Positions 19,997-29,247 of a stretch of 64,000 bases of DNA are shown piece after piece. Both the position numbers and the translations under genes were made by a program. Numbering within the stretch: the first letter of the stretch is position 1; the number at the start of each line of letters is the position of its first letter. Below the pieces are notes generated by a model. The model did not search any database and had not been told where the DNA came from. It was given only the letters and a program-made list of their open reading frames with translations. The DNA is from CAZSSM01 sp964609385 (GTDB taxonomy: Bacteria > Planctomycetota > Planctomycetia > Isosphaerales > Isosphaeraceae), in assembly GCA_964609385.1 (NCBI GenBank), contig CAZSSM010000027.1, forward strand, positions 13,253 through 77,252, read 5' to 3'.

Positions 19997-21493
19997 ATGT
20001 TCGATGAGATTCGAAATCGACTTGATTCCGCATTCGGGAAGTTCCGACGTCCCGGCGTACTGACCGAGGCGAATATCAGCGAAGGTCTCCGCGAAATCCG
20101 CGCGGCGCTCCTGGAGGCCGATGTCCACTACCAAGTCGTCCAGGAATTCATCGCCAATGTGCGGGAGAAGGCCGTCGGGGCGCAGCTCATCAAGAGCGTT
20201 CGACCCGACGACCAGATCGTGAAGATTGTTCATGATGAGCTACTGCAACTGATGGGACCGGTCGATCCGTCGATCCGCTTCGAGAAATCGGGCCCGACCG
20301 TCCTGATGCTTTGCGGCCTGCAGGGTTCGGGCAAGACGACCACCTGCGGCAAGCTGGCGAAGTTGCTCGTCGGACAAGGTCGACGCCCATTGATGGTCGC
20401 AGCCGATTTACAGCGCCCCGCCGCCATCGAGCAACTTCGGACCCTGGGACGACAATTGGAGATTCCGGTCCACAGTGAGGACGAAACGTCCGACCCGGTT
20501 GGCGTCTGCCATCGCGGGCTGATTGAGGCCAATCGTCAGGATCGCGACACCGTCCTACTCGACACCGCCGGGCGACTACATATCGACGATGATCTGATGC
20601 GTCAGCTCCAACAGATTGAGAAGAAGGTCCGACCCCACCAAGTCTATTTCGTCTGCGACGCTATGACCGGACAAGACGCGGTGGTCTCGGCCGGTGCCTT
20701 CAATGAAGCACTCGAGTTGGACGGGGTGATCCTGACCAAAATCGACGGCGACGCCCGTGGTGGCGCAGCCCTCTCGGTCCGAAAGGTCACTGGGGTCCCG
20801 ATCAAATTCATGGGAGAGGGCGAGAAGCTCGATAAGCTCTCCGCCTTCGATCCGCGACGGATCGTTGACCAGATGCTCGGTCGCGGCGACATTATCAGCC
20901 TTGTCGAGGATGCCAAGCGTGTCTTCGATGAGGAAGAGGCCAAGAAGCAGCAAGAGCGGCTTCAGAAAGGCAAGTTTGACCTCAACGATTTCCGGAAACA
21001 ATTGATCCAGATGAAGAAGTTGGGCTCGGTTCGCGATATCGCTAACAAAATCCCTGGTATGAGCAAGATGATGCCTGATCTCGATGGCGTCGATGCCGAT
21101 GGCGAGGTCAAGCGGATCCAGGGTATGATCGACAGCATGACGCCTGAGGAACGGTCCAACCCGAAGGTGATCAACCAAGCGCGTCGACGGCGGGTTGCTG
21201 CCGGTTCGGGCGCCGAGCCCGCCGACGTCTCGGGCCTGATCAAGCAGTTCGACGCCATGGCGGGCTTGACCCAACAGATGGCCAATCTAAGCATGATGGA
21301 TCGGATCAACTCGATTTCCAAGTTGGCCAAATCGGGGGCATTGCAACCCGGCGCTAAGCTCGCCAAACCCAAGCAGTCGTCCGGCAAACGCCTTAGTCCC
21401 AAGGAACGCGCTAGGCTCCAGAAGGAACGTGCCAAACAAGAGCGTCGCAAACAGAGGGAAGAACGCGAGAAAAAGCGTCGCGACAAAGAGTGA
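19997..21493 (+). CDS. ffh: signal recognition particle protein Ffh/SRP54
   Basis: 498 residues: N domain (1-90), G domain with GLQGSGKTTTCGKLA, DTAGR and TKIDGDARGG, and the Met-rich M domain (about 300-440). A Lys/Arg-rich tail ends the protein. ATG 19997 is preferred over the adjacent GTG at 19994. It begins the conserved ffh-rpsP-trmD-rplS cluster and targets membrane proteins to the translocon with SRP RNA. Confidence 0.97.
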   Translation: MFDEIRNRLDSAFGKFRRPGVLTEANISEGLREIRAALLEADVHYQVVQEFIANVREKAVGAQLIKSVRPDDQIVKIVHDELLQLMGPVDPSIRFEKSGPTVLMLCGLQGSGKTTTCGKLAKLLVGQGRRPLMVAADLQRPAAIEQLRTLGRQLEIPVHSEDETSDPVGVCHRGLIEANRQDRDTVLLDTAGRLHIDDDLMRQLQQIEKKVRPHQVYFVCDAMTGQDAVVSAGAFNEALELDGVILTKIDGDARGGAALSVRKVTGVPIKFMGEGEKLDKLSAFDPRRIVDQMLGRGDIISLVEDAKRVFDEEEAKKQQERLQKGKFDLNDFRKQLIQMKKLGSVRDIANKIPGMSKMMPDLDGVDADGEVKRIQGMIDSMTPEERSNPKVINQARRRRVAAGSGAEPADVSGLIKQFDAMAGLTQQMANLSMMDRINSISKLAKSGALQPGAKLAKPKQSSGKRLSPKERARLQKERAKQERRKQREEREKKRRDKE

Positions 21494-21752
21494 GCGACTG
21501 CTTCATAGGAGATACCCTCGGCTCTCGAATCGAACTCGACTTGACTCGCACGCGAACCGCTTCCCACCTTGGGCACTACCTAGCCCACCGCCAAACACGC
21601 CCTCAGCTGCCTTCGAGGGCATGTCGATCGAAGCCATTCCAGTTCACCGCAGTCCACCTGACCGCCGTAAAGCGATCTGTGGGCCTCGATGACAGATCCT
21701 CTGATTCTTTCGCGGACCTCCCGCGAATCGCCGCCTTTGGAGACCCCTGACT

Positions 21753-22130
21753 GTGGTTCGGATTCGCATGAAGTCGATGGGCCGTCGCCACCGCCCGTTC
21801 TATCGGATCTGCGCGATGGATGCGCGGGTCCCGCGCGACGGTCGCGCCATCGAAGAACTGGGCTACTATGACCCGATGGTTCGCGATGCCGAAGCGCGGA
21901 CCGTCATCAACGCTAATCGGACCCGTTACTGGCTCTCCGTCGGTGCCCAGCCAACCGAGAAGGTGCAAGTCCTTCTGAAGCAAAAGGGGATCATCAAGCC
22001 CGCGCCTGGTGAGCCTTGGGAGCTTCCTGAACCCGAAGGGCCTGCCAACGATCCGGCCGACACGGCCACGGATGCCCCAACGAATGCGAATGACGCTGCT
22101 CCCCCGGCGGCTTCATCAGAGCCCGCTTAA
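21753..22130 (+). CDS. rpsP: 30S ribosomal protein S16
   Basis: 125 residues starting at GTG 21753 with the family signature MVRIRMKSMGRRHRPFYRI and the WLSVGAQPT motif. The last 45 residues form an Ala/Pro/Asp/Asn-rich extension not present in E. coli S16. The 259-bp gap from ffh contains nothing recognisable. Confidence 0.96.
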   Translation: MVRIRMKSMGRRHRPFYRICAMDARVPRDGRAIEELGYYDPMVRDAEARTVINANRTRYWLSVGAQPTEKVQVLLKQKGIIKPAPGEPWELPEPEGPANDPADTATDAPTNANDAAPPAASSEPA

Positions 22131-22188
22131 GCACGCTCTTCCGTTCCCCCGAGTCCAGCTTTGATCGAGCGAGGAAAGCGGTCCGGTC

Positions 22189-22908
22189 ATGGCGATGTCC
22201 TCCGCACGGCTCCGGATCGATCTGATCAGCCTCTTTCCCAACCTGCTCGAAGGGTTCCTTCAAGAGAGCTTGATCCGACGCGCTCTCGAGATTGGACTGC
22301 TCGACATCCGCCGCTGGAATTTGCGAGACTGGAGCGTGGGCAAACATCGTCCCGTCGACGATCGCCCTTACGGCGGTGGGCCGGGAATGGTCCTCATGGC
22401 TCCGCCCATCGTTGAGGCCGTCGAGGCGATCCGTCAGACAGCCCCCGAACATCGTGGCCGACTCCTCGCCTTTACCCCGCAAGGCCGTCGGCTCGATCAG
22501 GCGTGGGTTCGCGAACTGGCTAATGAACCCCGGCTCATCCTGATCGCTGGCCGTTACGAAGGGTTCGACGAGCGGGTCTTCGAGATCCTCCGGCCCGAGT
22601 CCGTTTCGATCGGTGATTACGTGCTTTCGGGAGGTGAGGTTCCTGCGATGGTCCTCATCGAGGCCGTCTCCCGATTCGTGCCCGGCGTCCTGGGAGATCT
22701 TGCGAGCGCTCGGGACGACTCATTTGCTGAAGATGGGGTCATCGAGTACCCCCACTACACGCGACCTCGCCAATACCGGGGCCATTCTGTTCCTGACGTC
22801 CTACTCAATGGCGATCACCCGGCCATCGCCCGTTGGCGCGAAGATCAGTCGCGACGACGAACCGTTCTCCATCGCGAATCATCTGATCCGAGACGCGACG
22901 AATCCTGA
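22189..22908 (+). CDS. trmD: tRNA (guanine-N1)-methyltransferase TrmD
   Basis: 239 residues with the SPOUT-knot signatures DDRPYGGGPGMVL, LIAGRYEGFDERV and SIGDYVLSGGE, and the C-terminal tRNA-binding domain (PHYTRP, VPDVLLNGDH). It makes m1G37 in tRNAs. It follows rpsP directly; in most bacteria rimM lies between these two genes but none is seen here. Confidence 0.97.
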   Translation: MAMSSARLRIDLISLFPNLLEGFLQESLIRRALEIGLLDIRRWNLRDWSVGKHRPVDDRPYGGGPGMVLMAPPIVEAVEAIRQTAPEHRGRLLAFTPQGRRLDQAWVRELANEPRLILIAGRYEGFDERVFEILRPESVSIGDYVLSGGEVPAMVLIEAVSRFVPGVLGDLASARDDSFAEDGVIEYPHYTRPRQYRGHSVPDVLLNGDHPAIARWREDQSRRRTVLHRESSDPRRDES

Positions 22909-23026
22909 TTTGGGCACGACTTGCCGACCGTGATCAACGATCCCGCACGACCCAATCTGCCTCCTTGATCGACCACTCAGCATATGAGTCTTCGCTTTCG
23001 ATAACCACATTTCCCAGGTGATCCTC

Positions 23027-23722
23027 ATGCAGAATGCGTTGATGCAAATCGTCGAAGAGTCGACGATGCTCGAAAAAGTGCCCGAGTTCGAAATCGGCGA
23101 CACCGTCGATGTGCACGTCCGGATTCTCGAAGGCGAGAAGGAACGAATCCAGATCTTCAACGGGGTCGTGATCGCGCGGTCTGGGGCAAGTGTCCGCGAG
23201 ACGTTCATCGTTCGGCGGATCGTCCAGGGCGAGGGTGTGGAGCGGATTTTCCCGGTCCACTCGCCGAGGATCGCCAAGGTAGTCGTTAAGCGATCGGGCA
23301 AGGTCCGTCGTGCCAAGCTCTACTACCTGCGTGGGTTGACTGGTAAGGCGGTTCGGTTGAAGGAACGCTTCAAGCGCGGCACGGCGACGGCGGCCGAAGC
23401 CAAAGCGGCGAAGCAAGAGAAGCGGCGCGTTCGGATCGAGGCCAAGAAGGCTAAGAAGGCTCGCAAGCAACAGCTCAAGGAAGAGCAGGTCGTCAACGAC
23501 GAAGCCGTTACGCCAACCGATGAGGCGGTTGTCGACGCCAATAGCGTAACGACTGGGTCGACTGACAAGGAAACCCAAGCGGCAGCCATGTCGGAGACAA
23601 CCCCCGAGACCCCGCCCGTCGAGGATGGGTCGGCCGAGACTCAATCCAACGCTTCGGAGGCGAGCCCGACTCCCAAAACCGATCCAGCCGAGGACTCAGC
23701 CTCAGATAAGAAGACAGAGTGA
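23027..23722 (+). CDS. rplS: 50S ribosomal protein L19 with a long C-terminal extension
   Basis: The first 115 residues are a normal L19 (EFEIGDTVDVHVRI, RIQIFNGVVIAR, FPVHSPRI, RRAKLYYLRG). A further 115 residues follow: Lys/Ala-rich helix, then an acidic Thr/Glu/Ser-rich tail. ATG 23027 is chosen because AGGTGA lies at correct spacing; a GTG at 23018 would add three residues. Long low-complexity tails on ribosomal proteins are seen in planctomycetes. Confidence 0.95.
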   Translation: MQNALMQIVEESTMLEKVPEFEIGDTVDVHVRILEGEKERIQIFNGVVIARSGASVRETFIVRRIVQGEGVERIFPVHSPRIAKVVVKRSGKVRRAKLYYLRGLTGKAVRLKERFKRGTATAAEAKAAKQEKRRVRIEAKKAKKARKQQLKEEQVVNDEAVTPTDEAVVDANSVTTGSTDKETQAAAMSETTPETPPVEDGSAETQSNASEASPTPKTDPAEDSASDKKTE

Positions 23723-24050
23723 TCTTTGTGGAGAGTCGGAGTGGGTTCGTTCGACCTGGAAGCCGACCCACTCTCGCTCGATGATCGTCCCATCACCATG
23801 CCGAGGTTCGATGATTTCGACGATCCGATTACCCGAACCGACTCGCCGCACTGGAAAAACCGAACAGCTCCTTGAGATATAACTCGAGGTGTGGTCACGG
23901 TCTACGTCGGCTCGTCCCATCAGAAATCGGACGGGTTGTTGCAAGGGATGAAGGGGCGAGTCGCTTCGGGCTGGCCCTCTGATCGCACCGAGGCGCGTTC
24001 CATTCTGTCGGGAGGATCCGATCCCATCGCGCCTTCCGGACGGATGAACG
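23723..24050. other. gap between rplS and the phage-like cluster
   Basis: No gene is evident. It contains the rplS terminator-like hairpin and presumably the promoter of the phage-like cluster. I see no tRNA and no direct repeat shared with the other end of the cluster (35978-36025). Confidence 0.5.
23739..23773 (+). terminator. hairpin after rplS
   Basis: GAGTGGGT (23739-23746) pairs with ACCCACTC (23766-23773), 17 bases after the rplS stop codon. No T-tract follows; likely the end of the ribosomal operon transcript. Confidence 0.5.
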
Positions 24051-25265
24051 TTGAATCAGCTCCAGGTTGATCTGCCGATCCTCCACGCGGCTCAGCGCAG
24101 CGTCGTCGAGGAAGCGCGGAGGTTGGGTCGCCGCTTCCACGTCATTTGTTGTGGGCGGCGATTCGGCAAAACGACCTTGGCAATGCGGTTGGTGGCCGAG
24201 GCTGCGTTGGCCGGGGAACCGGTCGCCTGGTTCGCCCCCACCTATCGCATGCTCTGCGAAGTCTGGACCGGGCTCAGTCGGCTCCTGCTGCCGCACATCG
24301 TGCGAGCGCAGAGCCAGAACCACCGGATCGAATTGGCCTGCGGCGGATTCGTTGACGTGTGGTCGCTCGAGGTCCCCGATCGGATCCGTGGTCGGAAATA
24401 CCAGTGTGTCGTCATCGATGAGGCGGCGATGGTCCGGGGCTTAGGGGATTGTTGGCAGGCCACGATCCGCCCCACACTCGCCGAATCGCAAGGCACCGCG
24501 TGGCTCCTGTCCACGCCTAGGGGCCGCAATTTTTTCTGGAAAGCATTCCAGCTTGGCAGGCGTCCCGGAGCCAATGACTGGGCCAGTTGGCATCGGCCGT
24601 CGTCATCGAACCCGCTGGTCAGCCCCGCCGAACTGGATGCGGCGCGTCGCGACCTTCCCGAACGGATCTTCCATCAAGAATACATGGCTGAATTCCTCGA
24701 CGATGCCGGAGGGGTCTTCCACGGCGTCGAACGGGTCGTTGAGGGGGGACGACGAGTCAACCAGCCCCCGGTTCCTAGTGCGTCCTATACCCTCGGGGTC
24801 GATCTTGCTCGGGTTCACGACTTCACCGTTCTTTGCGTTTTGAACAATGCCGGCGAGCAGATTTACTTTGATCGGTTCAATCAGATTAGCTGGGAACGGC
24901 AAATCCATGCGATCGTTGAGGTTGCTCGACGATATCAAGCTCAAGTGATCCTCGATTCGACCGGTGTTGGAGATCCCATCTTCGAGCGGCTACGACGGAT
25001 GGGGATCTCGGTCCACCCGTTCCGATTCACTTCGTCGTCCAAAGAGCGGCTGATCGACAACCTTGCCATCCGATTGGAACAAGGTGGCCTTCGTCTGATG
25101 GATCTGGAGGTTCAGACTCAAGAATTGCTCGCCTTTGAATACCAGGAGAGCCACGGTTCGCTCCGACGAATGGGGGCGCCTCCCGGGCTCCACGACGACA
25201 CCGTGATCGGTCTGGCCTTGGCTTGCTGGGGACTCGATTCCAATCAACGCGTTCGGGTGTACTGA
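24051..25265 (+). CDS. terL: phage terminase large subunit
   Basis: 404 residues. The packaging ATPase has Walker A GRRFGKTT (35-42) and Walker B CVVIDEAA with D123 and E124. The RNase H-like nuclease has acidic residues in GVDLARVHD (D251), LDSTGVGD (D302) and HDDTVIGLAL (D382/D383). All key residues are intact, so the protein looks functional. The start is a TTG at 24051 after GGACGGATG; an ATG at 24044 is out of frame. No small-terminase gene precedes it. It overlaps the portal gene by TGATG. Confidence 0.93.
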   Translation: MNQLQVDLPILHAAQRSVVEEARRLGRRFHVICCGRRFGKTTLAMRLVAEAALAGEPVAWFAPTYRMLCEVWTGLSRLLLPHIVRAQSQNHRIELACGGFVDVWSLEVPDRIRGRKYQCVVIDEAAMVRGLGDCWQATIRPTLAESQGTAWLLSTPRGRNFFWKAFQLGRRPGANDWASWHRPSSSNPLVSPAELDAARRDLPERIFHQEYMAEFLDDAGGVFHGVERVVEGGRRVNQPPVPSASYTLGVDLARVHDFTVLCVLNNAGEQIYFDRFNQISWERQIHAIVEVARRYQAQVILDSTGVGDPIFERLRRMGISVHPFRFTSSSKERLIDNLAIRLEQGGLRLMDLEVQTQELLAFEYQESHGSLRRMGAPPGLHDDTVIGLALACWGLDSNQRVRVY

Positions 25266-26485
25266 TGAAAGCATCTTTGAGTCAACGTGTCCGGCAGGCC
25301 TGGGAACTGGTCAGGGGGGGTGCCGAAGCCAAGGCGATGGAGCGGATAGCCTTCGGCAACGAGGGCGACCGGATCTTCCGTGTCCGCATGCCCGGGTCAC
25401 ACTACAACTACAGTGCGGAGGCGGGAACCCTCTGGATGAATTCGGCGGTCGCCATCGGGCTCGGCTGGATCGCCGATAACTTCCCCGTGCCGAAACTCCG
25501 CGTTGATGGGGAATCGGACGGGCGTCCTCGAGGACCGATCTCAGGTCATCCCCTGACCCAACTGATTCATCGACCGAACTCCGAGTACGACGCCTTCACG
25601 CTCTGGCAGGCGACCGTCCTGAGCTACATCGTCGACGGCAACGCTTATTGGATCAAGGCGCGTGGCCAGAACGGACGGCCTCTGGAACTCTGGTGGCGAC
25701 CCCATTGGCAAATCGAACCAATCTATCCCGAAGACGGATCTCAATTCATTAGCCATTACGAATACCGAATCAATGGTCGTGCCGTTCAACTCGACCGATC
25801 GGACGTGATCCACTTCCGGGATGGCATTGACCCCCATAACGAGCGCAAGGGTTTCTCCCGGATCAAGGCGTTGGTCCGTGAGATTTGCGCGGACAACGAG
25901 GCCAACACCTTCACTGTGGGGATCCTCAAAAACATGGGCGTTCCGGGGCTCATGATCTCCCCTCCGGAAGGCGAACGGATCAACGATTACGACGTGCAAT
26001 CGATCAAAGATCGCTTCCGGGAAGAGTTCAGCGGAGACCATCGGGGAGGCGTTCTGGTCAATCCGACGGGGGCCCGCTTAGAGCGTGTCGGTTTCAGTCC
26101 TGAGGACTTGGCCCTCGATCAGATCCGACGGGTCCCGGAAGCTCGGATCTGTGCGGCGCTTCGGCTTCCTCCCCAAGTCCTGGGCTTGACCTCCGGCGAG
26201 ATCTCCAAGACCTACACCAACTACGCCGAGGCGCGCCGAGCGGCCTATCAAGATTGCCTGATCCCGTTGCAACAGCGGTTCGCAGAAATCCTGAATCAGC
26301 AACTCCTTACGGATTTGGGCGACCCCGAGCACGAGCATGTGCATTGGGATTACTCCGGCGTCGATGCCCTCCGCGAGATCCAGGATGCCACGGCCCGCAA
26401 CGCCGCCTCCCTATTCAAGGATGGGCTCATCAGTCGGGACGAGGCCAGGACCATGATCGGATTGGCGCCGTCCGAAACCCTCTGA
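25265..26485 (+). CDS. phage portal protein, HK97 family
   Basis: 406 residues with HK97-portal features: DGNAYWIKAR, DVIHFRDGID, NGVPGL-type segment (KNMGVPGLMIS), and AALRLPPQVLGL followed by TYTNYAEARRAAY. The portal is the dodecameric ring through which DNA enters the capsid. The ATG at 25265 overlaps the terL stop. Confidence 0.94.
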   Translation: MKASLSQRVRQAWELVRGGAEAKAMERIAFGNEGDRIFRVRMPGSHYNYSAEAGTLWMNSAVAIGLGWIADNFPVPKLRVDGESDGRPRGPISGHPLTQLIHRPNSEYDAFTLWQATVLSYIVDGNAYWIKARGQNGRPLELWWRPHWQIEPIYPEDGSQFISHYEYRINGRAVQLDRSDVIHFRDGIDPHNERKGFSRIKALVREICADNEANTFTVGILKNMGVPGLMISPPEGERINDYDVQSIKDRFREEFSGDHRGGVLVNPTGARLERVGFSPEDLALDQIRRVPEARICAALRLPPQVLGLTSGEISKTYTNYAEARRAAYQDCLIPLQQRFAEILNQQLLTDLGDPEHEHVHWDYSGVDALREIQDATARNAASLFKDGLISRDEARTMIGLAPSETL

Positions 26486-26575
26486 GCGTAAGGGCGAGGC
26501 GAGATTCGAAGCATGCCACGATCAAGTCGACAGGCAATCCTCGCTCGTCCTTAGGACGGAAGGAAGCGTAAGTAC

Positions 26576-27211
26576 ATGGATCTTCAGCGTAAAAGCTTGC
26601 CTTTCGAGGCCAAGCAAGCGGACGAGGCCGATACGTTTGAGGGGCTCGCCTCAATCTTCAACAACATCGACGCCGTCGGTGAGATCGTCGCCCGCGGGGC
26701 GTTTCTCGAATCGCTCCCAACGTTTCTTGAGAACGGCTTCATTGCCGGCCTGAACCATGACTGGAATCGACCGATTGGGAGGCCGATCGCGGCCGTGGAG
26801 CGGTCTGATGGGCTCTACATCAAGGCTCGACTGAGCGATACCGAGCACGGCCGCGAAATCCAGACGCTCCTTCGCGATGGGGTGATCCTCCACCTGTCGA
26901 TTGGGTTCCGCGTCCTTCAGAGCGAACACCTGCCCGACCTGGGCGCGGTCGAGTCCTACTGGCGACAGCAGGGGTATCGGCCGAGCGTCCTCGATCGGAC
27001 TCGGGCGGTCCAGGGCGTGAAGCTGTTACGGCGGCTTGAGTTGTTCGAGGTCTCGCCGGTGGCCGTTCCGGCCAATCCGGCGGCCAAGATCACGCGCGTC
27101 AAAGCCGGGGCGGGCGAAGGCTCTCAGGCTCTCGGGCCTCGGGAAGATCGCTTCCTCTTCGAACGGTTTCGTCACCTGTCCGAAATGTCACGTTACATAA
27201 GGATTCGATAA
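26576..27211 (+). CDS. HK97-family prohead protease
   Basis: 211 residues of the U35-type serine protease family. The catalytic His is H61 in LNHDWNRPIGR and the catalytic Ser S108 in HLSIGFR. The sequence ends its domain with the family motif LFEVSPVAVPANPAA. It cleaves the capsid delta-domain during head maturation. A 90-bp gap separates it from the portal gene and 3 bp separate it from the capsid gene. Confidence 0.93.
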   Translation: MDLQRKSLPFEAKQADEADTFEGLASIFNNIDAVGEIVARGAFLESLPTFLENGFIAGLNHDWNRPIGRPIAAVERSDGLYIKARLSDTEHGREIQTLLRDGVILHLSIGFRVLQSEHLPDLGAVESYWRQQGYRPSVLDRTRAVQGVKLLRRLELFEVSPVAVPANPAAKITRVKAGAGEGSQALGPREDRFLFERFRHLSEMSRYIRIR

Positions 27212-27214
27212 AGC

Positions 27215-28480
27215 ATGTCCGACCAGCTGAAGCTCAAAGCGGCCGAGATCGAGCAGCGACGCGGTGAACTGGACAAGATGTTCCGCGATCATACCGATGA
27301 AAAGGGCGAGTTCGCTCTTGACAATGACCAGGTGGATGAGGTCCGTCGCCGCAACGATGAACTGGCCCAACTCTGTCAAGACTATGAGGCTCTGAAGGAA
27401 CTCAAGGGGATCGAGCAAGAGAACCGGACTGGACTCCGCCTGGCCTCGCAGCCGAATCGACTCCCATTCCCGTCCCAGCGTGGGGACTTCGACGCGGCCG
27501 CTTCGTCATCGCCGCGCCCGTTGAGCGAGGCGTTCTGTGAGAGCCATGCCTACAAGGGGTGGTCTCGTGGTTCTGGCGGTCCCGCGACGCATCTGGCCGA
27601 GGTCGACCTGAAGACTCTCATGAGCACCGCCCAAGGGTGGGCGCCGGAGACGTCGCGCTCGGGCATGGTGATCGAGTCGGCACAGCGACCTCTCCGACTC
27701 CTCGATGTGGTTCCGACCACTCAGACCCAGCAGTCGTCGGTCGTCTACATGGAGGAGACCACCTTCGATGATGATCTGGTCGACGAAGTGGCGGAGGGGG
27801 CCAGCTTCCCTGAGGCCGGCCTAGCTGTCACTGAGCGTACCAGCCAGGTTCGCAAGATCGGCGTTTACCTGCCCGTCACCGATGAGCAACTGGAGGACGA
27901 ACCGCAAGTTCGCGGCTACATCGACAGCCGGCTCACCTACATGCTCCGCAAGAAGCTGGAGTCGCAGTTGATCGACGGGACCAACGTTTCGGGATCGCTG
28001 AAGGGTCTCAAGCAGTACGTCGCCGAGAATAAGGCGATGGTCGTTGAGCGCCGGACCGATCCGGTCCCCGATGCTATTTATCGAGCGATCACCTCGGTCA
28101 TGACCACTGGCGCCAGCGCCAATGGCCAGAGTCTGTCGTCGTTTGCCGAGCCGAACATGATCCTGCTCAACCCTCGGGATTGGCAGAACGTCCGTCTGCT
28201 CCGGACCGCCGACGGGGTCTACATCTGGGGCAATCCGAGTGAAGCGGGGCCCGAACGGCTTTGGGGGCTCCCCGTTGTCCAAAGCACCGTTTTGCCCGAG
28301 TCCAAGGCGTTCGTCGTCGACACCCAACAGTTCTGCCTGGTCTATCGACGTGGGATCGACGTCCAAATCTCGAACAGCCATGGCACTTATTTCAGTGAAG
28401 GGAAACGTGCAGTCCGAGCCGATTTGCGTGCGGCCTTCATCGTCTACCGACCCTCGGCGATCTGCCAGGTCAACCTGTGA
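27215..28480 (+). CDS. HK97-fold major capsid protein
   Basis: 421 residues. The first about 75 residues are a charged coiled-coil delta/scaffold region, followed by a linker (about 80-115) where protease cleavage is expected. The HK97 fold follows: MSTAQGWAPETSRSG, QSSVVYMEETTF, ASFPEAGLAVTERTSQVRKI, GYIDSRLTYMLRKKLES and ANGQSLSSFAEPNMILLNPRDW are typical. Length and motif set suggest an intact capsid protein. Confidence 0.94.
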   Translation: MSDQLKLKAAEIEQRRGELDKMFRDHTDEKGEFALDNDQVDEVRRRNDELAQLCQDYEALKELKGIEQENRTGLRLASQPNRLPFPSQRGDFDAAASSSPRPLSEAFCESHAYKGWSRGSGGPATHLAEVDLKTLMSTAQGWAPETSRSGMVIESAQRPLRLLDVVPTTQTQQSSVVYMEETTFDDDLVDEVAEGASFPEAGLAVTERTSQVRKIGVYLPVTDEQLEDEPQVRGYIDSRLTYMLRKKLESQLIDGTNVSGSLKGLKQYVAENKAMVVERRTDPVPDAIYRAITSVMTTGASANGQSLSSFAEPNMILLNPRDWQNVRLLRTADGVYIWGNPSEAGPERLWGLPVVQSTVLPESKAFVVDTQQFCLVYRRGIDVQISNSHGTYFSEGKRAVRADLRAAFIVYRPSAICQVNL

Positions 28481-28498
28481 TCCTCGAGGAGAATGAGC

Positions 28499-29245
28499 AT
28501 GCCAATAATTCCTCACGATCCCCATGGAGCGCCCACCCTTGTCCAAGACGGCGTCGAGATCGGGCAGGATTCGGTTCAAGATCTGACGCTGTCGGGCTCG
28601 TCGATCGGTGGGGTGTTCCGCCTGGGACATGACGGCTACTGGACTCGGGAGTTGGACGCGACCAGCCCAAACCTCGATACGGACGTCATCGACGCTTTGC
28701 GGGAACTGCCGCATTTGCGGACCTCGGGCATCGAACATCTTGGAGGGACGATCGGTACGGGCTTGAGAGTTCGTTTCTCCACGCACATGGGGCGTCGCCC
28801 GGTCGCTTTGATCATGGTCGACATATCGAAGTTGACCGGCCAGGATACAACACTCGATGTTGTTGAAAGTCAACAAGGAGTGTATCCCACCGGGGTCGGT
28901 CAGCCGAAGGGATCGATCGCGGTGAGCACCGACGGGTTCCTGTTCATCAATACGGGGACCGGTGAAGCCCCGGTCTGGTCGACGATCTGCACGATCGAAG
29001 GCTTTGGGATGTCCAACGGGGCCGACATCGCGTTCCGGACCGGGACGGGGTCGCGGATCGGCCGGGGGCCCGCCGAGAAGTTCGCCTTTTGGGGAGCTAC
29101 ACCGCGGAGCCAACCGCATGCGGTTCCAGTTGTCACGGAGGCCCCGTCGTCGGGACCGGACGAGCAACTCTTGAGAGATCTCAAAACGGCGGTGAACCGA
29201 ATCATCTCGCGATTGGAGGACGTGGGCTTGGTGGCCTCGAACTGA
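28499..29245 (+). CDS. phage fibre/decoration-like protein
   Basis: 248 residues. The middle contains GSIAVSTDGFLFINTGTG, the beta-strand pattern of phage fibre or spike proteins. Towards the C-terminus RIGRGPAEKFAFWGATP followed by a short helix (LLRDLKTAVNRIISRLEDVG) resembles the fibre C-terminal motif found in many head-fibre or decoration proteins. ATG 28499 is preferred over ATG 28493 because GAGGAG at 28486-28491 is only one base from 28493 but seven from 28499. Its place between capsid and adaptor genes suggests that it decorates the head. Confidence 0.65.
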   Translation: MPIIPHDPHGAPTLVQDGVEIGQDSVQDLTLSGSSIGGVFRLGHDGYWTRELDATSPNLDTDVIDALRELPHLRTSGIEHLGGTIGTGLRVRFSTHMGRRPVALIMVDISKLTGQDTTLDVVESQQGVYPTGVGQPKGSIAVSTDGFLFINTGTGEAPVWSTICTIEGFGMSNGADIAFRTGTGSRIGRGPAEKFAFWGATPRSQPHAVPVVTEAPSSGPDEQLLRDLKTAVNRIISRLEDVGLVASN

Positions 29246-29247
29246 TC

